A stretch of 64,000 bases of DNA from Scleromitrula shiraiana (Eukaryota > Ascomycota > Leotiomycetes > Helotiales > Sclerotiniaceae). Location of the stretch: assembly GCA_028455995.1 (NCBI GenBank), contig JABELC010000010.1, positions 992,001 to 1,056,000 of the forward strand, written 5' to 3'. The position numbers and the translations under genes are program-made. Numbering within the stretch: the first letter of the stretch is position 1; each line of letters begins with the position of its first letter. The notes beneath the pieces were generated by a model. It did not search any database. It was given only the letters and a program-made list of their open reading frames with translations, and was not told the origin of the DNA. Of this stretch, positions 1 to 13,000 are shown piece after piece.

Positions 1-3000
1 CATGGCCGATACTGTGTCTGGAATCTCTATCGTGGCCCAGCCAGTATTATTATTTGTGATTGCACCAGCTTCCGTAACGTTTCTGAACAAGGGACCATAA
101 TTCATTCCGATGGTCTCTAGTTGATCATAGAAACTTTCTGGCTCGATTTGTATTGAAGCACGCCTTTTAACGTTAATGAAAGCTTGTTTATGTACGGTCG
201 CGTCAATATCTGGAGTAGATGAAGCATGAGATATCGAGAATAGTCCGTGAGAATGCCTGACCCATTCTCCGCCTCGTGGTAACGAGAATATCGTCCATCG
301 AAACCAACCCTCTCGAGTCTCATGAGGCTTGATACTAAGACTTGTCTCAATGGCTTCTTCAATAGCAGGTATCACCAACCCCCGCTCAAATTCTATATCC
401 TGGAAATTGATACCTTGTACCGATTGGCTTCCCGACGTTACTGATGTTCCAGCAATCCTGAGTGCAGCTTCTAACACCATAATAAGCATACCAGCAGCAG
501 GGTATAGCACTGTCCCGGTGATAGCATGATCTTCCATCCAAGGGTTCTCGTTGAGACTTAGGAAATTGCGCCAATGAGGCTCTAGGATATTGAATCCATC
601 AACTTGTACTCCAAGAAGATCATTTCGTGGCTCTTTCCGTTGCAATGCTGAATTAGCAAAAGACGGTTCATGCCAGAATGATTTAGAATGTTGCCAAGGA
701 TATGAAGGAAGATCAGTCAAGCACATCGTTTGCTCACGGCCTAAAGGATTATTCACTTTAGTCACGTCGATTGAATAACCGAGAGACCACTAAAACATCA
801 AAGATCAGTATTGCAAGTGTTTGGTAAGAGAAAATTATACTGGACTGAGATTGTAGAAGATAGAAAGAACTGTTGATGAGATATTCTCGACGGCAGTTTA
901 AGCTTCAAACGTGGCAACCAGGACGATACCATGGACAAGAAAAAGAAGACTTACCAGCAACCCTGCAGCTTCCGCTGATGTTTTTGAAGCATCATGTCCT
1001 CGACGAACAAGCGACATATAGCTTAAGCTTTTACCTGCTTTCGGATTTTCTAAGTTGATAGTCTCCATAGCAGGACCTTTTAGTGTTTCGTGTGGACCTA
1101 ACTCAATCATCGCCGACCATTCGACTTGACGAAGTTGGCCACGCCCCGTGATCTCAGTGTGTTTGATCATGCGTCCCACAGCGTCTGAAAATTTGACTGC
1201 TGATACCATATTTCGAGCCCAATATGCAGCGTCAAGTTGTGATGGTGACTCGAGTTTTTCGGTGGTGACGGAAGAAAACATTGGTGCTTGAAACGACGGA
1301 TTTGTATCTATTTTCCCTAGAGATTCCAAGAAGTCTTGAGCCACTACTTTCATGTGTGGAGAGTGATAGGCAACCTAGGAAGATTAAAAATGGATTTAAA
1401 ATAGGGGTTATGTTAGATAACATACATTGACTCTGAGTTTCCTAGCAAACTTGCCATCAGACTTTATCGAAGCTTCAAGATCGTTGAGAGCTTGAATGTC
1501 GCCGGATAGGGTCACACTGGATGGACTATTGACACAACCAATGACGGCAGTGCCTTTACCAACTTTGCTGAGATATTCAGTCGCTTCAGATTCAGTAAGG
1601 GCTGCAGCCATCATTGTACCTTTCCGATCGCCTAATCGTTTTTGAATTTCATCGACGAAGATGCCGCGAAAATATGCAATCTTAATCGCACTTTCGTGTG
1701 AAATACCACCAGCTGCATATGCCGCACCTATTTTGATTTGTTTAGTATCAAGTGAATTTTAGAGAGTGAAATGGAGCTTACCAATTTCACCAGATGAATG
1801 GCCGACCGTTGCTTTTGGTTGAATACCCCAATAAGACAGTAGATCAACTAGTGCAACTTGTAATGCAGTGCAAACAGGTTGGCAATACTCTGGGACATCG
1901 ATATCATGACTCTTGGAATCAGAAAGTAGATCATGTATCTTCCACTTGCACCCAAGGCTGTCAATGCATCTTTGTCCACGTAGAATGCTATCGTTGAAGA
2001 CGGGATTCAAGAGAAGCTCTTGCCCCATAGCAGCCCATTGAGCACCCTGACCAGTAAATATGAACGCAGCATTATTGTTGCGAAGTGCTCGTTTTGGTTT
2101 AGGTAAGGTCAGGGGCCTCTCTAGGATGTTTCTAGTTGACGAATAGACAGCATATGTCCGGAAATCAAATGCAGTTCTGTGAGCGGCAAGCGTGTACGCC
2201 AAATCTTGAATGTAGCTTTGGCCCCTAGGCGCGTTGTTATTGAAAAACTCTGAATACAATTCAGTCAATCTCTTGATTCCATTCTGATCTTGAGACGAAA
2301 AGACCAATAATGTTTCTGATTCACTTGATGCATCGAGGCGGTCTTCACCGGAGGCTACACTGAGACCAGAATCAGAATCCTGCTCGTCGATTCCAGCAAT
2401 TGTTATATGTTTTCCAGATAGATTTCTCTCTTGAAGATAATGGTAAGCATCATCAAGCTGTTTCAATGTTAGCTTGCCCACTGCTTGTGTCTGAATTGAG
2501 AGTATCATGAATCGTAACCTGTATTTGGCAATGAAAATGTCATCTAAAAAGGAAGAGAATAAAAAGACCTACAATAGCATGCGCATTACTACCACCAAAC
2601 CCAAAAGAATTAACGCTAGCTCTTCTAAGTCCTGTTGTTGGCCACGGTGTAAGCTCTACTGGGAGTGTCATCTTCCATTCTTTTAAATTTAGTCGCGGAT
2701 TGATAGTCTCCAAATTTGCGTTTGGAGGAATCATGCCCTTTTCTAATGAAAGTACGGCTTTTATCACTCCTGCTATTCCAGCCGTGCCTTCCGTGTGCCC
2801 TACATTTGTTTTAATACTGCCAACATGAAGTGGCGGAACATCATCACTTCGGTTTACACCAAATGATTTTCCAATAGCTCCAAGCTCTGTAGGATCACCA
2901 AGCGCAGTACCTGTCCCATGGCTTTCGAAATACATTGTTGAGTCTAGTGAAAGCCCAGCTGCCGCATAGGTTTCTCGTATCAACGATGCTTGAGCCTCTC

Positions 3001-3964
3001 CGGACGGCATAGTAATACCAGGAGTTTTCCCATCTTGGTTCACTCCGGTGCCTCTTACTACTGCCCTGATAGTATTGCAATCTCTTAAAGCTGCTGATAG
3101 TGGTTTCAATACAATACCTGCAATTGCTTCTCCACGAGCATATCCATTTGCTCGAGCGTCGAACGAGTGGCTGATTCCGTCCGGACTTAGCATATGCATT
3201 GAGGATAGTTGTGATATGAAATTAGGGTGCAAAATAAGATTCGAACCCATGACTAATGCCTAAAAATGGAGTTCATTAACATTTAAATTACTGCACGAAG
3301 GAGTATTTACTTGCCTGTTTTGACTCCTTCGTTCGGAGAGATTGACATGCAAGATGAAAAGCATATAAACTCGATGAGCATGCAGTATCAAGAGTTAAAC
3401 TTGGGCCACTCAAGTTATAAAACCATGATATTCGATTCGAGAGCATTGCTCGACTTGTTCCGGAAGCTGCATGATGAGGAAGGTCGTAAATATCACTACT
3501 CGATAACAACTCATAGTCGTTGGTCATGACACCTGTATAAACAGATGTAGCACTTGCTGAAAGTGAGGCGATGGAAAGTCCAGCATTTTCAAAACTTTCA
3601 TAAGATACTTCGAGCAGCTTTCGTTGCATTGGATCCATCCCTGCGGCTTCTTTTGCCGTGATGGAGAAGAATGGTGCGTCGAATGCTGCTACATCTTCTT
3701 CTAAGAAAAATCCAGACTTCGTCTGAATCTGCACAATATCGTTAGAAAGACAGTATACTCCTCATCGGGTATACTTACAGCGCCTCTTCGTTCATGATGA
3801 GGGTGATACCAAGCATCGGCATCAAATCTATCCTTGGGAATATTTTTATGACCAGTTCGGCCATTGCTAATCATTTCCCATAGCTTTTCAACCGTTGAAG
3901 CTTCCCCAGACATTCTACATGCCATTCCAATCACCGCAATAGGTTCCATCATGTCTGAGTCCAT
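1..3964 (-). CDS. Highly reducing polyketide synthase A (PKS-A), N-terminal part, cut by window edge
   Basis: Iterative type I PKS that builds a reduced polyketide chain from malonyl units. Exons read 3964-3779, 3728-3315, 3259-2573, 2457-1782, 1727-1426, 1374-955 and 789-1 (still open at the edge), about 1,158 residues. The start is the ATG giving MDSDMMEPIAVIG, directly before the KS domain. KS spans about residues 6-430, with active-site Cys179 in DTACSS, His314 in ESHGTGT and His355 in NVGHTEG. The acyltransferase has FTGQGAQW and a GHSSGE nucleophile at Ser650. A dehydratase begins near residue 955, with His983 in EDHAITG. Methyltransferase, ER, KR and ACP would lie left of the window, so reducing status is inferred from the KS-AT-DH order. 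The second intron (3314-3260) uses a GC donor. The next gene upstream is a P450 on the same strand. No broken frame is seen in this part. Domain calls are firm; the product is unknown. Confidence 0.93.
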
Positions 3965-4541
3965 AGTTGGGTTTGAGTTACACACAAATATCAAAAACGA
4001 AGAAGTTCAGAAACTAAAAAATAGCAACATAATCATCAAAATCGTGGGCATAATACACTTATGGAACTACAATTGACATCTCATTCTCTAATCACATGAG
4101 ATCTATGACCAGATTTGCCCTCTATTGCATTGTTGCACTTGCAATTTTATCAGGGATCGTGCAATTGTCAGCACTATACACAAAAACCTACCGATATAAA
4201 ATTCACCGGGGGCTGCTGATAACGGATAATAAATATTAGAATGATTGAACGAAATGTTCAATTCTCCGAGATTGGATCGCATCATGAATTTGCTTCTCGA
4301 TAATTACCGATGGTCAAAATATTTCTAGTAGTAGCTACAAACGATTAGAGAAGAATCAGAGAGATCACCGCCACGTTCATATTTTTACGTACCATAACAC
4401 AGCCACATTTTCAATATTTGCTGTAAGTTCAAACTTTTCATGAAATCTTTGTATAGTTTTTTGTTTATTCGTATACATGTTATAAGTAGCTTTGATGATT
4501 CATTTGATATCCTGATATATTTGCTGGGTGCCATTATGATG
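3965..4541. promoter_or_regulatory. Spacer upstream of PKS-A, downstream of P450-A
   Basis: AT-rich, 577 bases, no gene. It holds the PKS-A promoter and the 3' end of P450-A transcription, since both read leftwards. A CTCCGAG word at about 4264-4270 resembles the core of the motif seen in other cluster promoters, but it is a weak match. Confidence 0.4.
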
Positions 4542-6249
4542 CTACTTCATTGCGAGAGCCGATTTGACGGTAACTCTTACACCTTTCGTATCTGGTTTAG
4601 GAATAGGTACAAAGAAATCCGCATCCATATCTACAGCGTCTCGCTCCGTCTCAAACAATTCTAATTTGAATCTCCTGAACATGGTAGCAAGCCCAATATA
4701 CAATTCTGCATTTGCAAAGTTAATACCCAGACACATACGTGGACCACGTCCAAAGGGCACCAGATATCTCGTGAGTGGCTTGCCGGACTTTGCTGTAGGT
4801 TTATCTAGCCAGCGCTCAGGGCGAAATGTGTCAGGGTCAGGAAAGATGCTTTCGTCACGGTGCATCATGTAAGTACTCATACTAAAGCGACACCCTGCTG
4901 GTATCACATGCTGGTTATATTGAATGGGTCCGTTGGGATTAATACGACTCAATCTTTGACTGATGCCGTAGGCCATCCTTAACCCTTGGTCCCAGTTAGC
5001 AACTGCAATGAAAGATATGCTACACGAAAAATCGTACCTTCTTGGATGACTGCACTCAAATATGGCAGGCGCTCAAGGTCCGGAACACCGGGAATATCAG
5101 AGGGATCTGCAATTGCATCCTCTAACTCCTTCTGTAGCTTCGTGTGAATTTTGCTATTATGGAGAACGTGAAAGCTGACAAGAGCCATTGTAGTTTTAGT
5201 TGTATCAATTCCGGCACCTGTGATACTAGCAGCCTCATGCTTCAACCGCTCCACTGAGAGCTCTTCTGGAGACAAATTGGACTTTAACAGCTCATTGAAG
5301 ACAGTTTTGTGCGATACGTTCTTATGGCCATCATTCTCGCCAGTCATAACTTTGAGGACTTGATTCTTTACTTCCTATGTGGTTTTAGATTGAGCATCTG
5401 AATGATGATATGAACAGATATTAGACATACCCCATGGAACTCAAATACAGGCTTCATCATCGGATTCAGAACGCCCACAACATTGTCAGGAACTGATTGC
5501 AAAATGGTTAGAATCCACGGAAAATGGCCTGCTGTATGCAGCGACATTGCAAGCTTCCTGATGGAAGTGGTAAATGGGGTAATGAAATCGGGAAAGTCGA
5601 GAAAGTCGTACGAAAATGCAAAAGTATAATATGTGATTGCATCAGATACAAACGCTGCATAAGCTTCATTTAGATTTACAACCCGAGAGGTATTTGCATA
5701 CTCTGAAGTCAATCTATCACATAATTTTGTTGCTAGACGCTGGATCTCCGGAGCGAAACTATTCACTTTTTGACGCGAGAAGAACGGCGCAATGGCATCT
5801 CTGCGCATGCGGTGGTGATTATGCTGTATTGTATCGAATGATGAGAGTGGTAGTCCGAATCGAAACCTCAACGATTCAATCTTGTCAAAGTGTGACTTGG
5901 CATTGAATAATACATCGTAAAATTCAGGATCGTGAATATGAACTTCCCATGGGGTTATCCTCACAATTGGCCCTAAAGAATTTAGAAAACACTTTCAAAT
6001 GATCAACGGATTGAATTACTAACCATACTTTTGGTGCATTCTCTCAATCTCGAACTCGAATTGCCCGCCTTTGAAAACGTCAAGATAGGTCTCGTACCAT
6101 CCTGTAAGAGCAGCTATCTTCGGGCCAGGTATCTTTCGGAGTGGACTAAACACCAATCGATATATAGCTAGGGAAAGCGTATAAGCGATGATTGCACCGC
6201 CTAAAAATAGAGCAAAGGCGCTGGTTTCCAAATTTGGAATTGAAGTCAT
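4542..6249 (-). CDS. Cytochrome P450 monooxygenase A
   Basis: Heme-thiolate monooxygenase, probably hydroxylating or further oxidising the polyketide product at the ER membrane. Exons 6249-6024, 5972-5431, 5374-5038 and 4984-4542 give 515 aa, a normal P450 length. The ATG at 6249 was chosen because it puts a hydrophobic anchor (about residues 8-32) at the N terminus, followed by the proline-rich hinge IPGPK. An EGLR motif (ExxR of helix K) is rebuilt across the 5037-4985 intron. AGIDTT is the helix I oxygen-binding motif. FGRGPRMCLG carries the heme-ligand Cys453. The overall style (YRLVFSPLRKIPGPK near the start) is that of trichodiene-oxygenase-like fungal P450s common in metabolite clusters. 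It is transcribed divergently from the acyltransferase at 6586. Substrate unknown. Confidence 0.94.
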
Positions 6250-6585
6250 AATATGCTGAGTTTTCTGTGGTTGATGATAAAGCACGGCACTTGTCGATGT
6301 ACTTGGAGTAGACCCAAGAAACAATTCTCTCTGTTTTGAGAAATTTTGCAACCCTTTTTTTGCGAAATTCGAGACCCCCGGCTCATTTATATGATGACAG
6401 CATCGGCAAGTTTTCTCCTCGGGGAGAAAAATGCTGCGAGGTGGGGTGAAAATACTACATTTCTGTTTCTCTCCTACATAATATGCCAGGATGTCGTTAT
6501 TGTTCTTACAGTTATAACAGGGCGACACCCCAACTGAAGTCGTGATTTTATCTTCATAGAAACCAATCTAAATATTCTATCCAAC
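6250..6585. promoter_or_regulatory. Bidirectional promoter, P450-A / O-acyltransferase
   Basis: 336 bases separate two divergent start codons, so both genes must share regulatory DNA. GC-containing words ACCCCCGGCTC (about 6374-6384) and CTCGGGGAG (about 6418-6426) stand out. They are related to, but not exact copies of, the TACCCGAG word found in other promoters of the cluster. Confidence 0.55.
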
Positions 6586-7873
6586 ATGTCTGCAATCGAG
6601 GCGAATCTGCCGTCATGGGCCTCGAATCCTTGGAGTCTTCTTATCTTCCAAACCAGCTTGATTGTCGGCGTGGTAGGATTCACTCCAGCTTCCTCGAGAG
6701 TCAGATCGCTTTTGATCCCGCTTCAATTTTATCTAGTTTGGTCTTTTATATTTCTCGCAAGAAAGCGTATAAATAACACCTTCCATGCCTCTTTCGGTGC
6801 TTCGGACGCTTGGTTAACAGCTCTACAGTATGCAGATGTTGCATTTTTGAGTAAATGGGATTTTGCATACGGAGGACCCCAACCCAAAGCAGTCGAAAAG
6901 AAGACACTGATCCCCTATGGCAAAGATACATTCCTCAATCGCCTAAAGTTTGGTATATATGCCGCATCTTCCTACAGATGTAGCGGAACCCCATTTGAGG
7001 TGGAAAATCTTGCACCTTTCGACCGAAAAGATCCAAAATATCAACCTTCAAAAACAAAATATTTACTTGGAGCCATAAAAAGAACAGTCATCTGCTACTT
7101 GCTATTGGACGTCATGGTTTCCTTTGGTGATCCAGAAGCTATGGCGCCACTCTTTGCCGACGACCGAATCCCCCTCCTGAGACGATTATCGACCTTTACC
7201 GTTGAAGAGGCGATCACACGATTCGTCACTTCGTTCTCGTTTTGGCTTGTTAATTATTTGACACTCATGCTTTTCTTCGATATTCCTGGGATCATATGCG
7301 TATCTCTAGGCGTCTCGGACGTATCATGGTGGCGTCCACCATTTAACAGTATCCTTGAGGGGTATACTCTGCGAAGATATTGGGGGTAAGCATGAGAAAT
7401 TGTTTATAATGTGAAGATACTGATGATAAGATAGAAAATTTTGGCATCAATCCGTTAGGAAGAGAATCAATCACCCAGCGACATATATTACATATTCTGT
7501 CCTGGGATTACCATCTCGCTCAATTATAGCCCGATATACTGCACTTATATTGACATTTACAATGTCAACCTTTCAACATGCGACTGGCGATGTTGCATCA
7601 GGTATACCTTGGTGGCGGACCGGCTCGCCATCGTTTTTCATGATTCAGGCTGCTGGTTTCATCTCTGAGGATTTGTTTCAATATTTATGGAGCCTTGTAG
7701 GTGGCAAAAGTAATCTGTGGACCAGAATATTTGGTTATTTATGGGTGTTCTTATGGATGTTTTGGACCACGCCATTTTACTCATACCCGGTTTCTGGCGC
7801 CAACAAAGGAGATCCCATTATTCCATTTAGTGCCTTGAAGCCATTGGCCCTCAAATTTGGTTTGATTGCATGA
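6586..7873 (+). CDS. Wax-synthase-like membrane O-acyltransferase
   Basis: Multi-pass membrane protein of the kind that moves an acyl group from an acyl-CoA to a hydroxyl. In fungal clusters such proteins often acetylate or acylate the scaffold. Exons 6586-7385 and 7435-7873 give 412 aa. Hydrophobic segments occur near the start (LLIFQTSLIVGVVGF, FYLVWSFIFLA), in the middle (CYLLLDVMVSFG, FSFWLVNYLTLMLFFD) and through the second exon. The conserved FW-HQ stretch (GKFWHQSVRKRI) and a later His (STFQHATGD) match the wax synthase domain pattern and supply the probable active-site His. It is paired head to head with P450-A. The likely donor is an acyl-CoA, possibly made by the ligase at 18.9-21.3 kb; that link is an inference. 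Confidence 0.85.
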
Positions 7874-8519
7874 TAAAATCAAGAGAAGGGAATGTGGAGG
7901 AAGAAAATTAGGTGTTATAAAATGTCAATAATTCCGTTTGAAAACTGGACTCAACGAGATAGCTAAGTGATCAGAAATATCAATAAAAAGCATTTGATGA
8001 TTGTATAATATGAAAAGATGCATCTGATTCCTCGTGTATGATCACACAACAATTTCTGCTGATAATAATGCAACTCATTGTCAGTGGTGTTATCGTCGAA
8101 GGAAAAGGATAAATTCATGAGATTGAAGGAATTATTTCCTGAATTAGAACTAAGGTCGCAAATGCCCAACCGTAATGTGCTGGGAGACCGTACCACTTCA
8201 TGGGCAGTTGATAAAATCTTGGAAAATTGATTTACTTTTCACCCAGATCGAATTAACAGAGGAATATTCCCAAATCAAAACATAAGGGCTATGAAATGCT
8301 AACTATCTAGTCGGAATCCAACCAAAAGCTTCAAAATTGGCCGATGGCTCTGCCTTGTAAGCCCACCCGTAAGCCTGATAATGTTGGGGGGGGGGCTTCA
8401 CAGCCTTCTTAATTCACCGCCTCAATAATCTACCATCTGCATCATCTAATGGGTGAATACAACCACAAACACAGACCTCAAGAAAACATCCCGAGATTGC
8501 ATGCCATTCATTTGACGCT
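7874..8519. other. Spacer between convergent genes with a poly-G run
   Basis: 646 bases between the 3' ends of the acyltransferase and the alpha/beta hydrolase. No gene was found. A run of about ten G lies near 8386-8396, just before GCTTCAC. Confidence 0.5.
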
Positions 8520-9484
8520 TTATTTCTCAAGAATTCCGCGAAGGAATTCAACTTGCATCTCGCACAGACTCTCAAAGTCTTCACCACTCAACACATCCAA
8601 GTGACCTTTCCCAGGTGATACGTAGCACTTCTTAGGGCCCTGGAATGTGTCAAATAACTCGAATTGCTGCTCTGGGGGAGAAATCATGTCTAACTCAGGA
8701 ACAACCATCATGATAGGGGTACCATTCATGTGCTTCATAATCCCATGAGGTTGCCACATGATAATCTTATAGTAGGTTTGCAGAGTTGTTCGATTCTCGT
8801 GGCGGACTGCTCCGTATTTCTTTGCATTAACCATATAGTCGAATTCTTCTTTGTCCGCACCAATTCCGAGTCCGGCTGGATTCTTCCCGTCAGCAGTCAA
8901 TACTGGCAGGTACATTGGCTCGTTGCCCGCAGCTCTTGATTCACGATCCTTCATACTTTTAGCTAATATACGCGGAAAAGTGGTTGGGGTTAGGCTAAAA
9001 TCGAGCAATGGGCAGATAGATATACAGGCTTTTGCGCGCTTATCAAGAGCTGCTGCACAAAGCGCTACACATCCAGCAAAAGATTGGCCCCAGAAGAATA
9101 TCTCATCTTTGTCGACAATCGGAAGGGTTGTGAGGAAGGTGAAGGCATCTGAATAATCAGACACTTGCTTCATAGGGTCGACTTCATTACGTGGCTGCCC
9201 ATCGGAAAGTCCTAGACTGCGTGGATCGTATATGAGAGCTGTAAAATCATGCTTCTGGAACTGTTCTGCAACCTGGGGCACGAACATTTCTTTTACGCAA
9301 TTAAACTAACTCCGGAATCAGAGCTGCTCGCAGTTCTTGGGGGGGCGGGGGGGCGGGGGAGCGTACTACTTACACCAGGCGTGATTATGACCGCTGAGCC
9401 CCGTTTACTGGCAGGATACAGCGTTCCTCGGATTGTGAGTCCATCGAGTGTTTGAAACTCGACATCTTTTGTTGAAGGAATCAT
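8520..9484 (-). CDS. Alpha/beta hydrolase, polyketide-transferase type
   Basis: Alpha/beta-hydrolase-fold protein resembling the fungal polyketide transferase family (the fumagillin Fma-AT type), which takes a chain from a PKS carrier and passes it to an acceptor alcohol or water. Exons 9484-9374 and 9305-8520 give 298 aa. The start at MIPSTKDVEF is preferred over a longer in-frame Met because the family begins with this (D/E)VEFQTLDGLTIRG strand. Visible are the TPG-FNCVKEMF oxyanion region rebuilt across the intron, the YDPRSLGLSDGQPRNE segment, nucleophile Ser in WGQSFAG, and a late Asp (PELDMI) and His (GKGHLDV) as the rest of the triad. It is divergent from PKS-B, 522 bases away, so it probably acts on the PKS-B chain. 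The single intron holds a long C-rich tract (G-rich on the plus strand). Confidence 0.9.
9339..9361 (+). repeat. G-rich tract, possible quadruplex
   Basis: G runs of about 7, 7 and 5 separated by single C, within the intron of the alpha/beta hydrolase gene. On the transcribed sense (minus) strand this is a C-rich tract. Confidence 0.7.
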
Positions 9485-10006
9485 TTCAAAAACAGACAAC
9501 GCGTATATCAAATCAACAATAATGTAGCAAAGTTCCTGAAGATATTTGTGAAGTTGGCAAAGTAGGTCTGTATTATCTTTGTTCTCAACAGGATGCTTGA
9601 AATTTGCCGAGAATTAAACTGGAGGCAATTGGTAAGTATAGCGTCGATTCACAGGAATGCGGATCTTATAGAGCGATACTCCTTTGATATGTAGAGATCA
9701 ATGGGACATCACCTAGTTCGGAGATTGGTGATTTGGGTCGTTGTGTTTTGCTTACATTGTTAAAAGACCCGAAAGAATAGTTGTCGTAGTCTGACAACAC
9801 ATAAATTTTGAAAATACCGAAAAGTACTCGCAGCTGACAAGAAACCACCCGCGTTCTGTTTTCTGCCCGAGTATCGACTTAAACCTCACTCTTTATACTA
9901 CCTTAAAACCTTGGTCGGATTCTCGTACATACAAAGCCATAGCATTTTTTCTCCTTCTCATTCTACATTACTCTAGCATACTCTTTTCATCTCCAATTCA
10001 AACAAT
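9485..10006. promoter_or_regulatory. Bidirectional promoter, polyketide transferase / PKS-B
   Basis: 522 bases between divergent starts. It contains CACCCGCG (about 9847-9854) and GCCCGAG (about 9865-9871), the second a one-base variant of the TACCCGAG word shared by cluster promoters, roughly 135-140 bases before the PKS-B start. Confidence 0.6.
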
Positions 10007-13000
10007 ATGGTTGCCAACAACGATGGTCCTTTGGGACGTGCACACAGCCATGTCGCGTCATCCTGGAACATGCAACCTGCTGAACAAGAGTCTAAAAAGA
10101 TGCCACCAGTACAAGAACCAGTCGCAGTGATTGGTATGGGTTGTCGTTTACCGGGAGAGAGCAACAATCCTACCGGATTATGGAAACTTCTTGAGTCAGG
10201 ACGAATAGCAGCTAATGAAGCACCCGAATCAAGATTCAGCTTGAATGGTCATCATGATGGCTCGAAGAAACCAAAGACTATGAGATCTCCAGGGGGAATG
10301 TGGCTGGAGAACATTGACCCTAAGAAGTTTGATGCGGAATTTTTCGAGGTAGCATGGGCAGATGCCATCGCCATGGATCCTCAGCAGAGACAGCTTTTGG
10401 AGGTTGTTTACGAGTGTATGGAGAATGCTGGTTTGACATTAGAAGATGTTTCTGGAGCTAGAATAGGATGTTTTGTTGGCAGTTATGCCGTTGGTCAGTT
10501 CATCCATCGATCTTTCCTTTAAACTGATCATATCAAGGTGACTAATTACTGATAACGGCTATATAGATTATGCGGATATGCAGGCTAGAGATCCTGAGGA
10601 TAGAGTTCCTTCTGTTACTATTGGCGTTGGACGAGCTATTCTTAGCAACCGTATCAGTCACTTTTTGAATATTAAAGGACCGAGGCATGTTGAGATGCTC
10701 CGCGCAATCAGAGCTATACTGACAGTCACAAAGCATGACCATTGATACGGCTTGTTCGGGAAGTTTAGTCTCTCTTGATGTTGCCTGTCGTTATCTGCAG
10801 ACCGGAGAGATTGATGGTGCAATTATTGCAGGTTGTAATTTGTATTTAAGGTATGAAGATTCAACATTTTGAAGTAGACTAAGCTTACCGATATAATCTC
10901 TAGTCCCGAACATAATATGGACTGTAAGTAGCTGAATTGAGCTTTACGAGGTACTATCATATGACGCGGGAATTGAACTAATTCGAAATAGCTGGTCCTA
11001 TGAAAGGTGCCTCATCCTTAAGTGGTAAATGCCATACTTTCGATGTTAAAGCAGATGGTTACATCAAGGGTGAAGCTGTCAATACTGTCATACTAAAACG
11101 ACTGAGTGACGCTATTAGGGATAAGGACCCAATCAGAGCTGTCATTAGAGGCACTGCCACAAACAGTGACGGACATACACCTGGTATCGCAAGTCCTAGT
11201 TCTCAAGCACAAGCAGAAGCCATTATATCTGCCTACGCAAATGCAGGGATTGATGACTTCAACGGTACCACTTATCTTGAATGCCATGGCACTGGAACTC
11301 AGGTATTTTCAATAAAATCTTCCAATTGTATAAGCTGATACTGTCTAGGCTGGTGATCCTACTGAAGTTTCAGGCGTTGCTTCAGTTTTTGCACCTTCTC
11401 GGTCTCCAGAAAGACCCTTAATCATCGGATCGGTGCGTAAAACCAAAGTACAAACTCATTAGATAACTAACTTTAATTGCATATAGATCAAAAGTAATAT
11501 TGGGCATTCGGAACCAGCAGCAGGAATTTCAGGTCTTCTGAAAGCTATTTTAGCACTTGAGAAAGGAATTATTCCAGGCAATCCTACTTTCATAACTCCC
11601 AATCCAAAGAGTAAGCCAATACCAGGAAGCTTATTCAATATGTCATGAACTGACATGTGGTAAAGTCGATTTCTCGGGGTTGAAAGTAAAAGCAAGCCGA
11701 ACCTCGCTCCCTTGGCCAGTTGGTGCTCCAAAGAGGGCATCTGTCAACTCATTTGGATGTAAGTTTAACTGTATTTGAATATCCTGAATTCAATTAACGA
11801 CCGTTTCAGATGGAGGAAGTAACGCCCATGTTGTTTTGGAGAGTGCAGACGAGTACATCAAAAATTATAGTCCTCTCCACGTCTCATCCTATAGTAGCGA
11901 TTTCGATGACCTTTTGGGAGAAGATGAGAAGGTAACAAGACTTGTGGTTTTGCCATTATCTGCCAACGATGAAACATCTCTTGATGAGTCTTTCGCAGCT
12001 CTACGCAAGCACTTGTTGAACCCGTCCGTCAAAGTGTCACTCGCCGATTTGGCATATACCCTATCTGAGCGTCGAAGTCGCCATTTCTTCCGCGGCTTTG
12101 CCATTACTGGATCAACAGATCTAGAAAAGAACATGCTTATAACTGGAAAAAAGAGATCAAAGACGCCAAAGATCGGTTTAGTATTCACCGGTCAAGGTGC
12201 TCAATGGTCTCAAATGGGAAAACCGTTACTTGAGAACTTTGATATCGCAAGGTCGGTGATTCAACACTTAGACAGTGTATTACAAGGCTGCGCTCATCCT
12301 CCATCATGGACCCTTCAAGGTAATTGAATCCTATCCTGATGTAGAAATATGTTCTGGTTGACACTTTTTAGAAATCCTTGTCGAAGCAATCAGTCCAGAG
12401 AAGTTGCGTGAGCCAGAATTCTCTCAGCCCATATGCACTGCTTTGCAACTCGCTCTCTTGGCAGTCATTGAAGATTGGGGAATCAAAGCTATGAGTGTCG
12501 TTGGTCATTCTTCGGGTGAGATCGCTGCAGCATACGCAGCTGGTCTGATAAGCCAAGATGATGCTATCAAAATCGCCTACTATCGGGGAAAGGCTGCAAA
12601 AGAAACTCAAGGTGCAACTAAGAACGTTGGTATGATGGCTGTCGGCTTAGGACCTGAACAAGTTCAACAATATTTGGTACCTCTCAAAGGCTCGGTTCAT
12701 ATTGCTTGCTTCAATAGCCCAAGCAATGTCACTATTTCTGGCTCTAGCGCTGGGTTAGAGGAGCTACGCTCCAAACTCGTTCAAGACGGCCATTTTTGTC
12801 GATTGCTACTGGTCAACCTTGCTTACCACTCACCTTACATGTATGAGATAGGTGAGATGTACGAGGCGCTTCTCAAACAAGATACAAACCCACAAAAACA
12901 AAGCGGCAGAAGTGCATCTATGTTTTCGTCTGTTCATGGAAGAGCAATGGGTGGCGATGAAACCGACATTGCATACTGGAAATCCAATATGGTTTCGCCT

